A DNA stretch of 64,000 bases from Aphis gossypii (taxonomy: Eukaryota; Arthropoda; Insecta; Hemiptera; Aphididae). The position numbers and the translations under genes were made by a program. Location: the NCBI RefSeq assembly GCF_020184175.1, contig NW_026083155.1, positions 23,190-87,189 on the forward strand, in the 5' to 3' direction. Of the stretch, positions 31,625 to 42,831 are shown one piece after another. Numbering within the stretch: position 1 is the first letter of the stretch; each line of letters starts with the position of its first letter. The notes under the pieces are model-generated. The model made no database searches. It saw nothing but the letters and a program-made list of their open reading frames with translations, and was not told the origin of the DNA.

Positions 31625-31770
31625 AAATCCGATACGAAAGTTTAGGTAGAAATTAAATATAATTAAATAAGTATTAAATAAATAAGGTAGATAAGACTTA
31701 GAGTGTAGTTTAAGATTAAGTATTTATTTTTAGGGAGAAGAAAACCAAATTCATAAATTATCTATACGAT

Positions 31771-32130
31771 ATGATCAAACGAGAAAAACATAACGTTACT
31801 ACTTTCTTAAGAAGGGACGAAGCACCTAGTTGCTTAAAGTCGCATATGGAAAATGCTAATAAGAAATTGAGCGAACCATATTCACAATCGGAATTAGAGC
31901 GATTTACAAAGAACATTGCGGTTTATATACATGACGTTTATGAAAAAAACGACTTGAGAGAATAATTTTGTATAGTAATAAACGATTGGTTAGACGTCAT
32001 GCCGGAGGCTGACGAAATGTTAGAACACGACAGGAAAAAATATAGAAAAGAAATGAAACGAATGGTGATGGTAAGTCGTAAAAGAAGCGACAGAATGGAC
32101 CAATTGTTGAGAATGTATGAACAGAAATAG
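31771..32130 (+). pseudogene. Accessory frame A: small basic protein, one internal stop
   Basis: About 119 codons from ATG 31771 with a single TAA at 31963-31965. The second half (from Met 31999) is strongly basic and helical (KKYRKEMKRMVMVSRKRS). Unrecognised. Its position between pol and env and its charge suggest a regulatory or RNA-binding protein, but this is inference. Confidence 0.4.
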
Positions 32131-32290
32131 ATAATAAAAAAAAAAAAAAATAATATATAAAAAAAGTAATAATATTAAGTATATATATAGAATATAAATA
32201 TATAATAAGTAATAGAACAATAAAATAATATAAGTAATAAGTAATGAAATTATAGGTTAATCATTATGACGGTAAAGGGAGTAACGAGCC

Positions 32291-33112
32291 ATGAAGAAAA
32301 TAGTTTTTTATGAAGTAAACAATAGTCGTGTGAACTTCAACGAACGACTTGGGGAACAACGGAACGTATAACTTTAGCTTTGAATGATGAGAACAACACA
32401 CGGGTACATATGAACCTAGGGTGTATATTCTCCATAAAACCTACGACTATTGTATTGAATAACACTTTAACAAAATTTACTATCGAAAAAACGTGTGAGT
32501 TAACATTGAAAACAATAGGATTAGACAATGAAAAATTCATATCATTTCCGAAAAATGTTAGACACCTAAGTGTCATACACTCAAAATTACTACATAAGAC
32601 CAACATAACTAATCCAACATTGCAGACAATTTCAACTACAATAAAACCTATCATGACAAGTGAGCATGACTATAACTTAACTACACTGAATAATTTCGAG
32701 TATAACAAAAATACAAATAATACCAATTACGAAATAATATCGCAAATGATTACAGCAAACTTAACAACGATAGAATCCACAAATGTAACAATGTAGTAAA
32801 TGAGTTTGACTATGGCGATATCACGTCAGATACCACAGAAGGAATAGAGGATAGAACAAATAAACTAGTAAAATAATTATTAATAACACCAGCACACAAA
32901 TCGTAACAAATCTAGAAAATCCTAAATTTAAAATACATTATTATAATTTTATAATATGTGTAGGAGTAAGAATTCTAATAATGACCATTGTGCTACTATT
33001 ATTAGTATACACCATAATTTGATGTGTGAACAGATACAGATACAGATATGTAGTAAACTTAATACACGAACAAGGAACAGAGTTAAACACGATGAGGGAA
33101 ACTAGTATATAA
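32291..33112 (+). pseudogene. Accessory frame B: possible second membrane glycoprotein
   Basis: From ATG 32291, with frame changes near 32370 and after 32796, the pieces give an Asn/Thr-rich ectodomain with many N-x-T/S sites (NNT, NIT, NLT, NVT). This is followed near 32941-33017 by about 22 hydrophobic residues (IIC...LIMTIVLLLLVYTII), then a stop and a short basic tail. This is the layout of a type I membrane protein without a recognised fusion domain. It could be an attachment partner of the env gene, or a decayed env duplicate. Confidence 0.4.
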
Positions 33113-33275
33113 AAAAAAATAAAAAATAAACATAAATAAAGATAGTAAATCAGATTTATTTTAGTATTAAGATACAAATGTAGTTAGTTTTAAATTTTAC
33201 ACTAATAACCAAAAAGTACTATAAGAGTTAACTATATTATAGAACCGACAAATTGAAGTAATTTATCTGACAACG

Positions 33276-33974
33276 GAAGGGCATAGGCGCATAGTGCCGT
33301 TGATGGAAAATTGCACAATTAGACGTAGTTCCTGAATTCGGGTTGGAAATAAAAGAAACAGCAGGAGGACGTCTGGTGACTCTCCGGTTAAATAAGGGAG
33401 ATGAAATGTTGGGGGAAATGCAGTTGTACACGTATCGGGGTGCATGGAGTTTGAACGAAACCCTGTGTACTCGCACATATATGGTGCACATAACGAAATC
33501 TGCTGGGATTGGCATGAACCACATGAAACGCTGTCAGAGGAATCGGTACTCTGCAAATGTATTTTGGACGACTTCCGATGTGAAGGAAACCGAAAGATAC
33601 ATTTGACACCGATAACGTATGAAAGGCCGCACATGTGGTTACCTACTATGAACTTGTTGGGAAGCGTGAGCTTTTTTGCTGGCAGATGGAAATTAAAAAT
33701 CAGATTCCTTAAAAATTTGGGTAGAAAAATAAAACACCAAAAACACTACTTCTTAGTGGGGGACAGGGAAATCCCCGCCTGCTTTGACCACCATGTGCAC
33801 TCTGCGGCAGCACTTTTGCCTTACCCGTTGAGTCCTCACGTAATAGAGCAATCCATTGCAACTTTGAGATCAGACCTCTTGAGAATCATACAAAGCGATG
33901 AGCCCTATACAAGCCCTATGTGCTGGATCATGAAAAGAGAAATTCTGAGGACAACGTCGAGGGAAAATTTTTAA
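33276..33974 (+). pseudogene. Accessory frame C: unknown Cys/His/Trp-containing protein
   Basis: The longest piece (33444-33974, 176 codons) follows an earlier piece in another frame from about 33297, so at least one frameshift near 33440 is inferred. It contains CWDWHEPHE, CKCILDDFRC and HVHSAAALLPYPLSPHV segments. Local GC is higher than in its neighbours. I do not recognise a domain. Confidence 0.4.
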
Positions 33975-34133
33975 CAAAATAATTGTAAAATAATTGCTAG
34001 TAGTATTTAGTTAGAATTAATAAGATAATTTATATTTAAGTAATAAAATAATAATAACGTAACATGACCTATTAAATAAATTAAGGTAAATATATGTCTA
34101 ATTAGCATATTATTATATAGGTTTTTGTGTATA

Positions 34134-36072
34134 ATGATGGTGCAAGGACAGTCGCCATACACCATAGAAGAATTTAAAAATGAAACAAGTATATTTTATG
34201 AAAACCAAGGTGAAATCAGAATAATAGGAGCTCATTGGGAGCTCGTAACTTATATACCGTTAAGCGATTATGATTTAAGACATTATCAATTAGAATTAGA
34301 AATAAGAAATATGGACGAGCATTGTAAGGGAAATATGACCGATCGGGAGATGTGCTCAAAATACGATAATGTATTAAAAACAACTTTTAATGAAATATCC
34401 GTCCAACGGAAACAAATGTATGAATCTATTGGTAGATATTTGTCACCAGGGGAACACACCACCCTACGTAGTGCTAGAATGAAAAGAGGGTTAGTAAATA
34501 TGATAGGTTCGGCAATGAAAACTTTATTCGGAGTTTGTGATGAGGAATGTGCGGAGGAAACTTTACGACACATAGACAAAGTCGAAGGTACCAATGAACG
34601 CATGATACATGTTATAAAAGACCAGACCACTGTAGTCAAATCTTCAATAGTAGGAATAAACAGTGCTTCAACTGAACTAAACCGGTTATATGACGAATTA
34701 AAACAAAAGCAACTAAGTCTAGAAACAAACATAAAAGCTCTAATCAACAATACGTATACTTTAGAAACCTTGTTACTTTCAAATAGAATTTTTAGTATAT
34801 TTACAGCGTTAATGACACAATACTCTTACGAAACCCAAACTTTAAGCGCCATAATAACTGCGGCTAGGACAGGTGTTTTACACCCAAGCTTAGTAACACC
34901 GCGAGAACTTGCAGCGCAACTAGTAGAAGTAAAATTAAACCTACCACTTAACTTGAATTTACCAATGGGAACATTGCCAAGCGAAATACACGAATTTACA
35001 AAAATAACTAAAATTGCAGTATTTTATAGTGGTGATCAAATAGTATTTCTGATCAAAATACCGTTGATAACGGAAACTCAATTAACTTTATTTAAAATCA
35101 TACCCATACCACATCCTATAGACATTGATCAATCGGATAACAAATCACATAGTATCGTACTGAAACCAGAATACCAATATGTAGGAATAACTAAAAATCG
35201 TAGACAATTTACAACATTTACTGAAACAGAATTATTACACTGTACCGAAACAGAAACTTTTACTATTTGCCAGGAATTCCAACCAATACAACACGAATCA
35301 AAAGAACAACCGTGTGAAATTTCCTTATTTAAAAATCCAGACCAGTTACCACACAATTGTGAATCAGGAGTAATCATTATTTCTAAAAATATATACCACA
35401 AACTTAAGTATGCCAACACATGGATAAACAACAAGAAAAGATACATTAACAATTACGTGTCAGGGAATACAAGAACCATATATAGAAAAAATTAAAAATC
35501 AAGGGATAATTAAATTAAATCAGGAATGTAGAGCTTATGCAGAATATGTAGTGCTAAATCCGACTAGGGAAATAAAAACGAAGTATTTCACAAATTTCAT
35601 ACCTAAGATCGGAGTAGGGAGTATATCGTATAACATCAATAACAGTATCAAGGACATTAAAATAGAAAAGTATAGACATAAGTTCGACTCACGCAAACTC
35701 GATAACGTACACGAAATGGCTCACTCACTAGACGATGTAGAAAACATGATAGACGAGGAAATACTCAGACAGTCCGGAGTGGAAGTACAAAGTAATAACA
35801 ACTCATTAATGATGTATGCAATTATAGCATTGTTAGTATTCTCCATGTTTCTTTTGGCATTTATATACATAAGTTATAAATGCAAACTGACCACTATGAG
35901 GGCCATAGGCCATCGAACAAGAACTATGGATAACGATATATCGAATAAAGAGAGAGAAGTCATACATGTGACGTCATCGGCAAAAGGGAATGGGGTTAAG
36001 GAAAAGCTACTAGGTGACACACCAGATAGACTAGCCCTAAGTAATATGCCGCCCTTACTAAAAGAACAATAA
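34134..36072 (+). pseudogene. env: F-type envelope fusion protein (errantivirus/baculovirus F-like), frameshifted
   Basis: A furin-type site, RMKR, is followed directly by a fusion-peptide-like GLVNMIGSAMKTLFG. Next come a long coiled coil (residues about 150-230), a Cys-containing stalk, and, after a one-base frameshift near 35455-35500, the C-terminal part. That part has a transmembrane helix (MMYAIIALLVFSMFLLAFIYI) and a cytoplasmic tail ending at 36072. A hydrophobic stretch just upstream (about 34093-34140) in the same frame looks like a signal peptide but has no ATG, so the mRNA may be spliced or the start lost. It would mediate membrane fusion of virus-like particles. Confidence 0.8.
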
Positions 36073-36280
36073 AATGTATAAATTAAATATAATATATTAT
36101 ATTTAGATATAATAAGAATAATATTAATAATATAATATAACTTAGTAGTAATAATATAAGTTATTAACAATCACATAAATATATGAGTATGTAATAAATG
36201 TATAATAATAAATATAAAAAAATACAATCACTAACACAAAATGTTAATTATACAGAAAAGAGACACATAAATTCATAATT

Positions 36281-36942
36281 ATGGACTTCGAGTTCTTAAT
36301 GGTGAACAAGACAAGCATGGTTGTCATCTCCGGAGCTATATCCAATAGCTTAGACCGTTTTAAGATCAGGAAACTGGAAGGACGACCTCTTTTGCTACCA
36401 GTTAATGAGGAAGCTCGACCTATGGGTGATACAGAGCTTCAGGTGGCAGTGAGAGAAATCAAGAGAGTTTTCAGGGTCAAGACCGATTTGAGAGATGCTT
36501 GTTTAGACCAATTAAAGCAAAGTTTGAGTTCAACCAGGAATAATTTGACTAAGGAATATATAGAAAGTTACATACGCAGAGGTAATAAGGAAAATGTAAT
36601 AGTAGTTTGGAACGGACATTCAGACAAAAACATTTTAAAAAGATTAGATTTAGACCATTATCCTATGCTAAACATAACGTGTTACGACAAGTATTTCAAT
36701 AAAAATTTTTATATTCAGTTTGAAAAATTAGGCAATAGAGAAATAATTTTCGAAGTAGATATCGGTACATATAATAAAGCAGGAAGGCTACTTAATTTAG
36801 TAGAGACCCATGTATAATATGTAAAAAGAAACACCATACTACGTATGCGCATGATCCGAGAATGGATGTCAAATATACTAAATGTATATTTGATTATGTG
36901 ATACGGAAACAGCGATATGAAAATCTAATAAAGCATTTCTAA
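36281..36942 (+). pseudogene. DEDDh (DnaQ-like) 3'-5' exonuclease encoded 3' of env
   Basis: ATG 36281. Exo I is MDFEF (Asp2, Glu4). Exo II is VVWNGHSDKNILKRL, with Asp at about residue 115. A stop at 36815-36817 interrupts, but a neighbouring frame entered near 36808 supplies Exo III, HDPRMD (His and Asp five residues apart, about 190-195), then a short helix and a stop at 36940. The order, spacing and HxxxxD form match RNase-T/DnaQ-fold exonucleases. Such enzymes trim RNA or DNA 3' ends. No exonuclease of this kind is standard in gypsy elements. It lies between env and the last small frame, so it may be expressed from a spliced RNA. Confidence 0.65.
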
Positions 36943-37094
36943 AAAAATACAATATAAACAATAACAATAAAGTAATAATAAAACAAAAACAACGGTTACA
37001 TTAATAATCAAAATACGAACGTAAAATTTCTTTTTCAGAAATCCATAATTCTATAAATTACAAATCAACTCTACGAAATAAATAATAACCAATA

Positions 37095-37387
37095 ATGGAT
37101 AGAATGGAGCAATTAGCTTCGGCAATATCGTTTAACATAGAAACGCAATTTCATATTAATCCAACACGGGGAGAATGGCTTGTTTTGATTTTCATATAGT
37201 TACCGCTAATGAAAATATACTCGTACCTTACGAGGACGAAACTATATTGGAAATGATTGAGGCAGCCAAAAGATTTTTGTATGATATAGCGATAGACAAA
37301 GAATTTGGTGAACCGTACTGTTATGAATTAAACTATTACCTCGAAATAATACAGAATCCACGAGATATATTGAATTACAGTAGATAA
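37095..37387 (+). pseudogene. Accessory frame D: small acidic protein
   Basis: ATG 37095. A shift near 37170 leads into a frame open to 37387, giving roughly 95 residues that are acidic with an aromatic-rich C-terminus (CYELNYYLEIIQNPRD). No family recognised. Confidence 0.35.
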
Positions 37388-38250
37388 ATGTATGTCTAGA
37401 ATGAATTGATCAGGTAAAACGAAGTGGTTGGGGCTGTACGAAACACCTATCGACATAACATTTGACCTATGATCGATGGGGTGGATTCTATGGCATCCCC
37501 AATGAGTAAAGAGTGATCAAGTAAACGTATTAATCAATTAGGGTTGTTGTCAATGTGGACGACGTACTTCAAATGATTAGTATGTCATTCCATGGGCAGC
37601 GAATCTTGATTGAGTAAATAAAATAAAAATAACATACAAACTGGAATAATAATAAATATATATATGCACTTAGAGTTAAGAAAACATACTGTACGAATAA
37701 GTTATATTGAGATATGGAAATAAATTTGAATTATGGGGAACTTTATAGATTTTATATTACTAACATATTATGATAAGAAAAAATATTATTGTATTAATTA
37801 ATTTACCATATAAGAAACTATTTTAATCAACACATTATACTAACCACATATTTTATTGGAATTATCAAATCAATTATAAATTATAAGACAACTAACCAAC
37901 ATATTTGAAACATTGAATTATATAACAAAATATTTAATCTAACCATTTAATCATTAATTATATTATAATCAAAATATTTAATCAAACTATTTAACCATTA
38001 TATTGTAATCAACCCATATTTAATCAAAATTATATATACAACATATACATCATATATTCATATTATATAACGAAAATGCTGTAAATGTAAAAGCATACAG
38101 AAAAATTGTAATGTATGTCTTATATCAATAACTTGTAATCGATTATTGTAAACACTATAATATTGTAATAATTTGTAACTTAACCATTTTGTACTGAACT
38201 TTGAAAGATTTCTGTCCTTGAAGACATAAACCTTTTTTTTCGTGGGGAGG
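37388..38250 (+). other. AT-rich 3' leader ending in a polypurine tract
   Basis: No gene seen. 37840-38060 is built of loosely repeated words (aaccatttaatc, atatttaatc). GTGGGGAGG (38242-38250) immediately before the LTR is a typical polypurine tract for plus-strand priming. Confidence 0.65.
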
Positions 38251-38947
38251 TGCAACGTGCTCTGATACTTATATTAAATATAATATATAAATTACATTCT
38301 GTAGCCGACAATAACCACAACGCTAGGGGGCATAACAAACATCCCTATAATTATGCTAAGGGTGAGCAGTTAAGCAAGTAATGATCGAGTATAGACCAAC
38401 AATTTGGGACCTAAAATGAAAGGTAAAAAATAACTAATCAAAAGGTATCATCACACGTATGCTTTCTACCCGCTAGAAATAATGGCTATATGATTACTAT
38501 TTGGTGAAATGTGTGGATACGTAATTACCACCCGGTAGAATATACTAGGTACGTAATTACCCACCCGGTAGAATATTATAGACACATAATTGACGCACGA
38601 CGTTGCGCGAATGACGCAATGCGTGGGAAGAAGCGGATGCAGGTGCAGATGACCATCAGGGACCAGAAGGTACCGCGGGAGTCCCTGTATGATATATAAG
38701 GGGGCCCAGATTAGGCACATTTCAGACGTGATCCACCAGAGTTAGAGCAAGCACCTTCACGTCACCCAGTTTAATATTTTATGTCTCCTGGACTTAGAAT
38801 ATTTTTCACAGTTTAATTTATTAAATCAATTGGACTTAGAATATTTTCCGAATAAAAACACTTAGAAATATTTCGATTGTTTATATTTCTTACGACTACA
38901 TCCATTCCATAATACATCTTTCAATTGCTTGTACGTGGCACGTTACA
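38251..38947 (+). repeat. 3' LTR (697 bp) of the gypsy-like element
   Basis: Starts TGCAACGTGC and ends GCACGTTACA, an imperfect inverted repeat with TG...CA ends. It follows the polypurine tract. U3 contains a direct repeat (tacgtaattac-cacccggtagaat at 38518 and 38550). There is a TATA box (TATATAAG, 38693-38700) and an AATAAA signal (38851). GGACTTAGAATATTTT is repeated within R/U5 (about 38789 and 38831). No partner 5' LTR lies upstream of gag in this window. Confidence 0.8.
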
Positions 38948-39707
38948 ATTCTATTTCTAACTGCCTAGCCATTTGCATTGCCAGTTCTAACGTTTCTGGA
39001 TTCCTAGCCCGTAATATCGTTTGTAAATCCATTTTTAACCCATTTAAATAAATTGCTAATGCCTGATCTTTAAGAGTTTGCCTTAAAATTCTCGCCTCTT
39101 CGGGCATTTTATTTACTAAAGTTGCATTACATAAATTATAATATAATTGTTCTACACGTTCCGTATAAGTTAATACATCTTCGTCATTTTTCATACGAAC
39201 AGAATTTAATCCTATCTGCAATGTTTGTGGCGACAATTGCTGTTCAAAAGCCCCCCGTAACATCTTTTTAATAGTTTCCCAATCGCTAGTTTCCCTATAT
39301 CGACATACTTCTAACGCTTTGCCAGTAATCCTAGTGTTAATAAATTTTACTAGTAAGGGTATGGTTTCTCTATCTACTGCCTCGCATGCATAATCGCACG
39401 CCCGTATGAATGAACAAACGTCTTTCGCATCGGCGCAAATTGGTATCATAGCAGTGACCTGCTCAATTGTAGCCTTTACACTAGACTTTTTTGTTCTTTG
39501 TTTCCTTTTCTTTGGTCCTAATTCTGTATGGACTAAATTCGGTGTACTACGTAACCCTAATGCCGGCAGTACACATTCACCGAGACTTCGCGAGAGCAGC
39601 CGAGCGCGAGAGTCAACTAGACGCGCTCGTGTCACTTTGCCTAGACTCGACTCGCCTCGACGGCGCTCGGTCGGAAAGCGGTTTTTGTTGCCCGAGTCAA
39701 AGGACAC
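38948..39707 (-). pseudogene. gag: Second gag fragment in reverse orientation
   Basis: The part at 38948-39500 matches the first ~500 bases of gag at 26780-27310 with scattered differences (roughly 5-8 % by eye). It is cut off at the LTR border. Upstream (39501-39707) the frame continues through a basic segment (GPKKRKQRTKKSS) into a GC-rich, Arg-rich stretch with no ATG. The basic segment may be the genuine Gag N-terminus missing from the other copy. Confidence 0.75.
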
Positions 39708-39809
39708 GAGGCCATTCGAGTCGCGAGCACAAGAGCACCTAGTTCATACTCGTGTGTTCTCACATATTCGTCGCTTTTTTATTTATTAATTATTGTTGTG
39801 CTTTTCGTC

Positions 39810-40144
39810 ATGTGTGACTGGTCCAACGATTTTACGTTGAAGTTTTTGGAGTTATACCAAAATGAACCCGTTAAATGGGACCCGATGCATTTGTACCACA
39901 AAGACAGGAAACAAATCAACGATGCATGGGTTCGATTAAGCGGACAACTGGAATGTCCAGTAACCGAATTAAAGAAAAAAAAAGACTCGCTCATGGCTAC
40001 ATTTAGGGGCCATTTGCGTAAAAAAAAGCATCGATCAGATCAGGAGCCGGTGTAAATGATATTTATAAGCCAATATGGTTTGCTTACGAATATATGGAGT
40101 CTTTTCTATCACCAATTTACGAATGCCAGTCAACTATAAATACA
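39810..40144 (+). pseudogene. MADF-type DNA-binding domain exon
   Basis: From ATG 39810 the exon reads a trihelix MADF/Myb-SANT domain: WSNDFTLKFLELYQNEPVKW, HLYHKDR, then LKKKKDSLMATFRGHL. After a one-base shift near 40050 come the closing YKPIWFAYEYMESFL helix and a donor (ACA|GTAAGT at 40145). Such domains occur in insect transcription factors and in PIF/Harbinger accessory proteins. The frameshift favours a dead transposon copy. No partner exon was identified with certainty. Confidence 0.65.
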
Positions 40145-42429
40145 GTAAGTATCTACTATAGATAATTATATTTAACCCGTCGTAACGATAACGACTTTAT
40201 AAAAACGCTCTAAATAATACACAACGTACAGAAATAACATAAAACCAATAACAATCTATTTTTATCATATTATATTTGACTGCCACAACTTAAATAAAAA
40301 CTATTTATAAAATAAATATTACAAACATTTTACATATTATTGTAAAAGTATGCAGTAAATGCTTCTCTTATCTTGATAGCACACGCATAGAAATAATGCA
40401 GTTAATTTTACTTATGTTAAGGTGTTGAATGTAGAAATATTAAATTAATATTTTAATGTGGTTTAAATAATGAAATCAAAGAGTTGAATTAAGTAATATT
40501 ATTTAACAACGCCCTTGTTTTAAATAACCAAAAACTTAAAACATTTCAAAATAAAAGTATATTTAAATTGACTTTAGGTAAGTATTCAGTTTTAGTAATT
40601 TTGTTGTTAATTTTACTTAAATTAAGGAATTCGACAAGCAAATCTTAAATTGAGTTTTCTGTAGCTTATAATAAATTATAAAAGTGTTAGAATAACATTT
40701 GTATAGCTAATACTATACAACGGGTTCTATAGATTATTAATTTGAAAGTTGATATTATTGTTAAATCAACACCATTTTGTGTTATATCTGAATATCTAAA
40801 TGTTAATGTTATTGTTATATTCTGTGATGTGACGCTTGAATTGATCATAATAGCAGTCTAAATTTAGATTTGACCACTAAAAAAGTAAAAAATTCTTTTT
40901 TTTAAATATAATAATTATGGACAGTTAGGTTTATCAATATTTATATTGTTCGGCGCGTCTTACATTTTTATTTCATTTTAATATTTTATATTACATCATC
41001 ATTTCATTTCTACTCTTTTGCCGATGTACATCTATTACTCGCAATGGATTTGTTTCAAGACGAAGTAAGTACCTATAATATTTTTCAATGGTTTTGATTT
41101 AACTATTTAATTACTTATTGTTATATTTACTTTACTGTTAACTATAGTTTCTTTATCATTCTTACGCGGATTCTTTGGAGACAACGTCGTAGTTACAGAC
41201 TCCGCAATTAACTCCACCACTTGTGAAAACGAAAATAATATATTATTAGCTGAACCACAAAATTCGTCATTTATAGACATTTCATTTTATAATCAAAGTA
41301 GTACAAGTCTAAAAAGTTCTAAACAAAAAGAAACTTTGCAGCGCAACGATCATAGTAAATATGGCAAGTATAAGCCTATGGAATGGACAATTGAAGTAAG
41401 TTAAATTAAATTTAAATATTTTCTAAAGATATAAGTTCTTAAAATTGATCATAATAAGTACATGCATTAACAATTAATTAATGTTTTTCCCAAATTTATA
41501 TTCTAAGGACTATAATTTAAATAAATCGTGATGGTTAAACATAAACTATTACAATTATTTTTATTTTTATACAGAAATAGGTACATATAATTATTAATTA
41601 TTATAAAATATACTCTATTCAAAATTGTTTATTTTGGTAATAGTTTAATGTAGATAGGTATATTGAATATTAACATATAAGTATATACATTTATTATACT
41701 AATAAGTACATTTAGGATTATGAAAATAAAATTCTGATACTATTTTTTAAGTTATTAAAATCATTGTATAAATCAAACTACTTTTACACGTAAAACATAG
41801 TCGGCTGCACAGTCGTCGACTCTATGACGTCACGCGGCTAATCGTCAAATCTCATTATCTCGTAGAATAAATGATTTTTTTTTAACTTCTATTTTTAACT
41901 AAATTAAAGATTTTACTAAAACGTTTTTCATTATGTTGAATATACCAGTCATCAATAAACTTTAAATTAGAAAATAATATTACTGTTGCGATGTTTTTAA
42001 TACTAAATCATGTATTTTTGTATTTTGAAAAATAAATTACTTAAAAAATAGTGTACAATAGTAATTTGCTTTTACCCACACTTTTAGAACGAAATAATTT
42101 AAAATATAATTGAGTGATCGGTTGAAAAGTACCTAAGTTTTAAAATGAGTTGGACAAAAAGTTCGGCTTCAATTTTTATTGTCGGACAAAAAGATGTGCT
42201 ATTTTTAGTGTCAGATAAATAGTCCGAAAATTCATAATATTCTATTATTTCTAAATTTTAATTTGATTTTTTTGTTAATTTATATTTATTTTAATTTTAA
42301 ACTGAAGCGATCACAAACAACCTACAAGTTCACCTAAAATTACTTTCCAAGTGAATATTAAATGGATATTTGTATAGATTTAGATAGTCTTCGTAGGCTA
42401 GGAATGTCTTATTATAATATAATAATATA
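40145..42429. other. AT-rich region with two possible exons, otherwise nothing recognised
   Basis: A micro-exon-like ATG at 41044-41064 is followed by GTAAGT. An open segment at 41158-41395 follows an acceptor-like TAG and ends GAA|GTAAG. It encodes about 79 Ser/Asn-rich residues (TTCENENNILLAEPQNSS). The two are not in phase with each other by the simplest model. A short GC-rich patch occurs at 41800-41835. I cannot assign a product. Confidence 0.4.
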
Positions 42430-42831
42430 CAGTGTGTAAACGCTATCTGAGAACACTCAATAAATTTGCATAGAGTACTGCGATTTAAATTCTGTGTTTT
42501 GGTGGGTTGTTATAACATAAAAATACACATTTTTACGGTATTTGAATTTTTTTAACTTGGTTAGGCTTGCGCATGCGCAGAACAACTTTTTTTTCTTAAA
42601 TGGTAACCACCTATTTAAACCACCAATTATTTTTCTACTTATTTTCTTAATGAATTTTGGTAGTCAACCAACTTTCTAAGTCCAAAATTGACCAATTTAT
42701 GGCCCTTCAACCAAAAAACTGCAAAACACACACAATTTACAGTTTTTTGACCGTAACTTTTAAATAATTATTCTACGATTGTTTTAAGTTTGATATTGTT
42801 ATCTTAATAATAAGGGGACGCAACAATAGCA

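Larger units (their letters stand above)
26780..38947 (+). mobile_element. Large gypsy/errantivirus-like endogenous retroelement with accessory frames, 5' LTR missing
   Basis: Gene order: gag, protease, RT-RNase H-integrase, three unknown frames, F-type env, a DEDDh exonuclease-like frame, one more small frame, a polypurine tract, and a 697-bp LTR. At over 12 kb with one LTR it exceeds typical gypsy elements (about 7-9 kb). Stops and frameshifts in protease, the pol start, env and accessory genes mean that it is defective. The 5' boundary is set where similarity to the reverse gag copy at 39.48 kb begins. It lies immediately beside the Polinton's polymerase 5' end. Confidence 0.85.
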
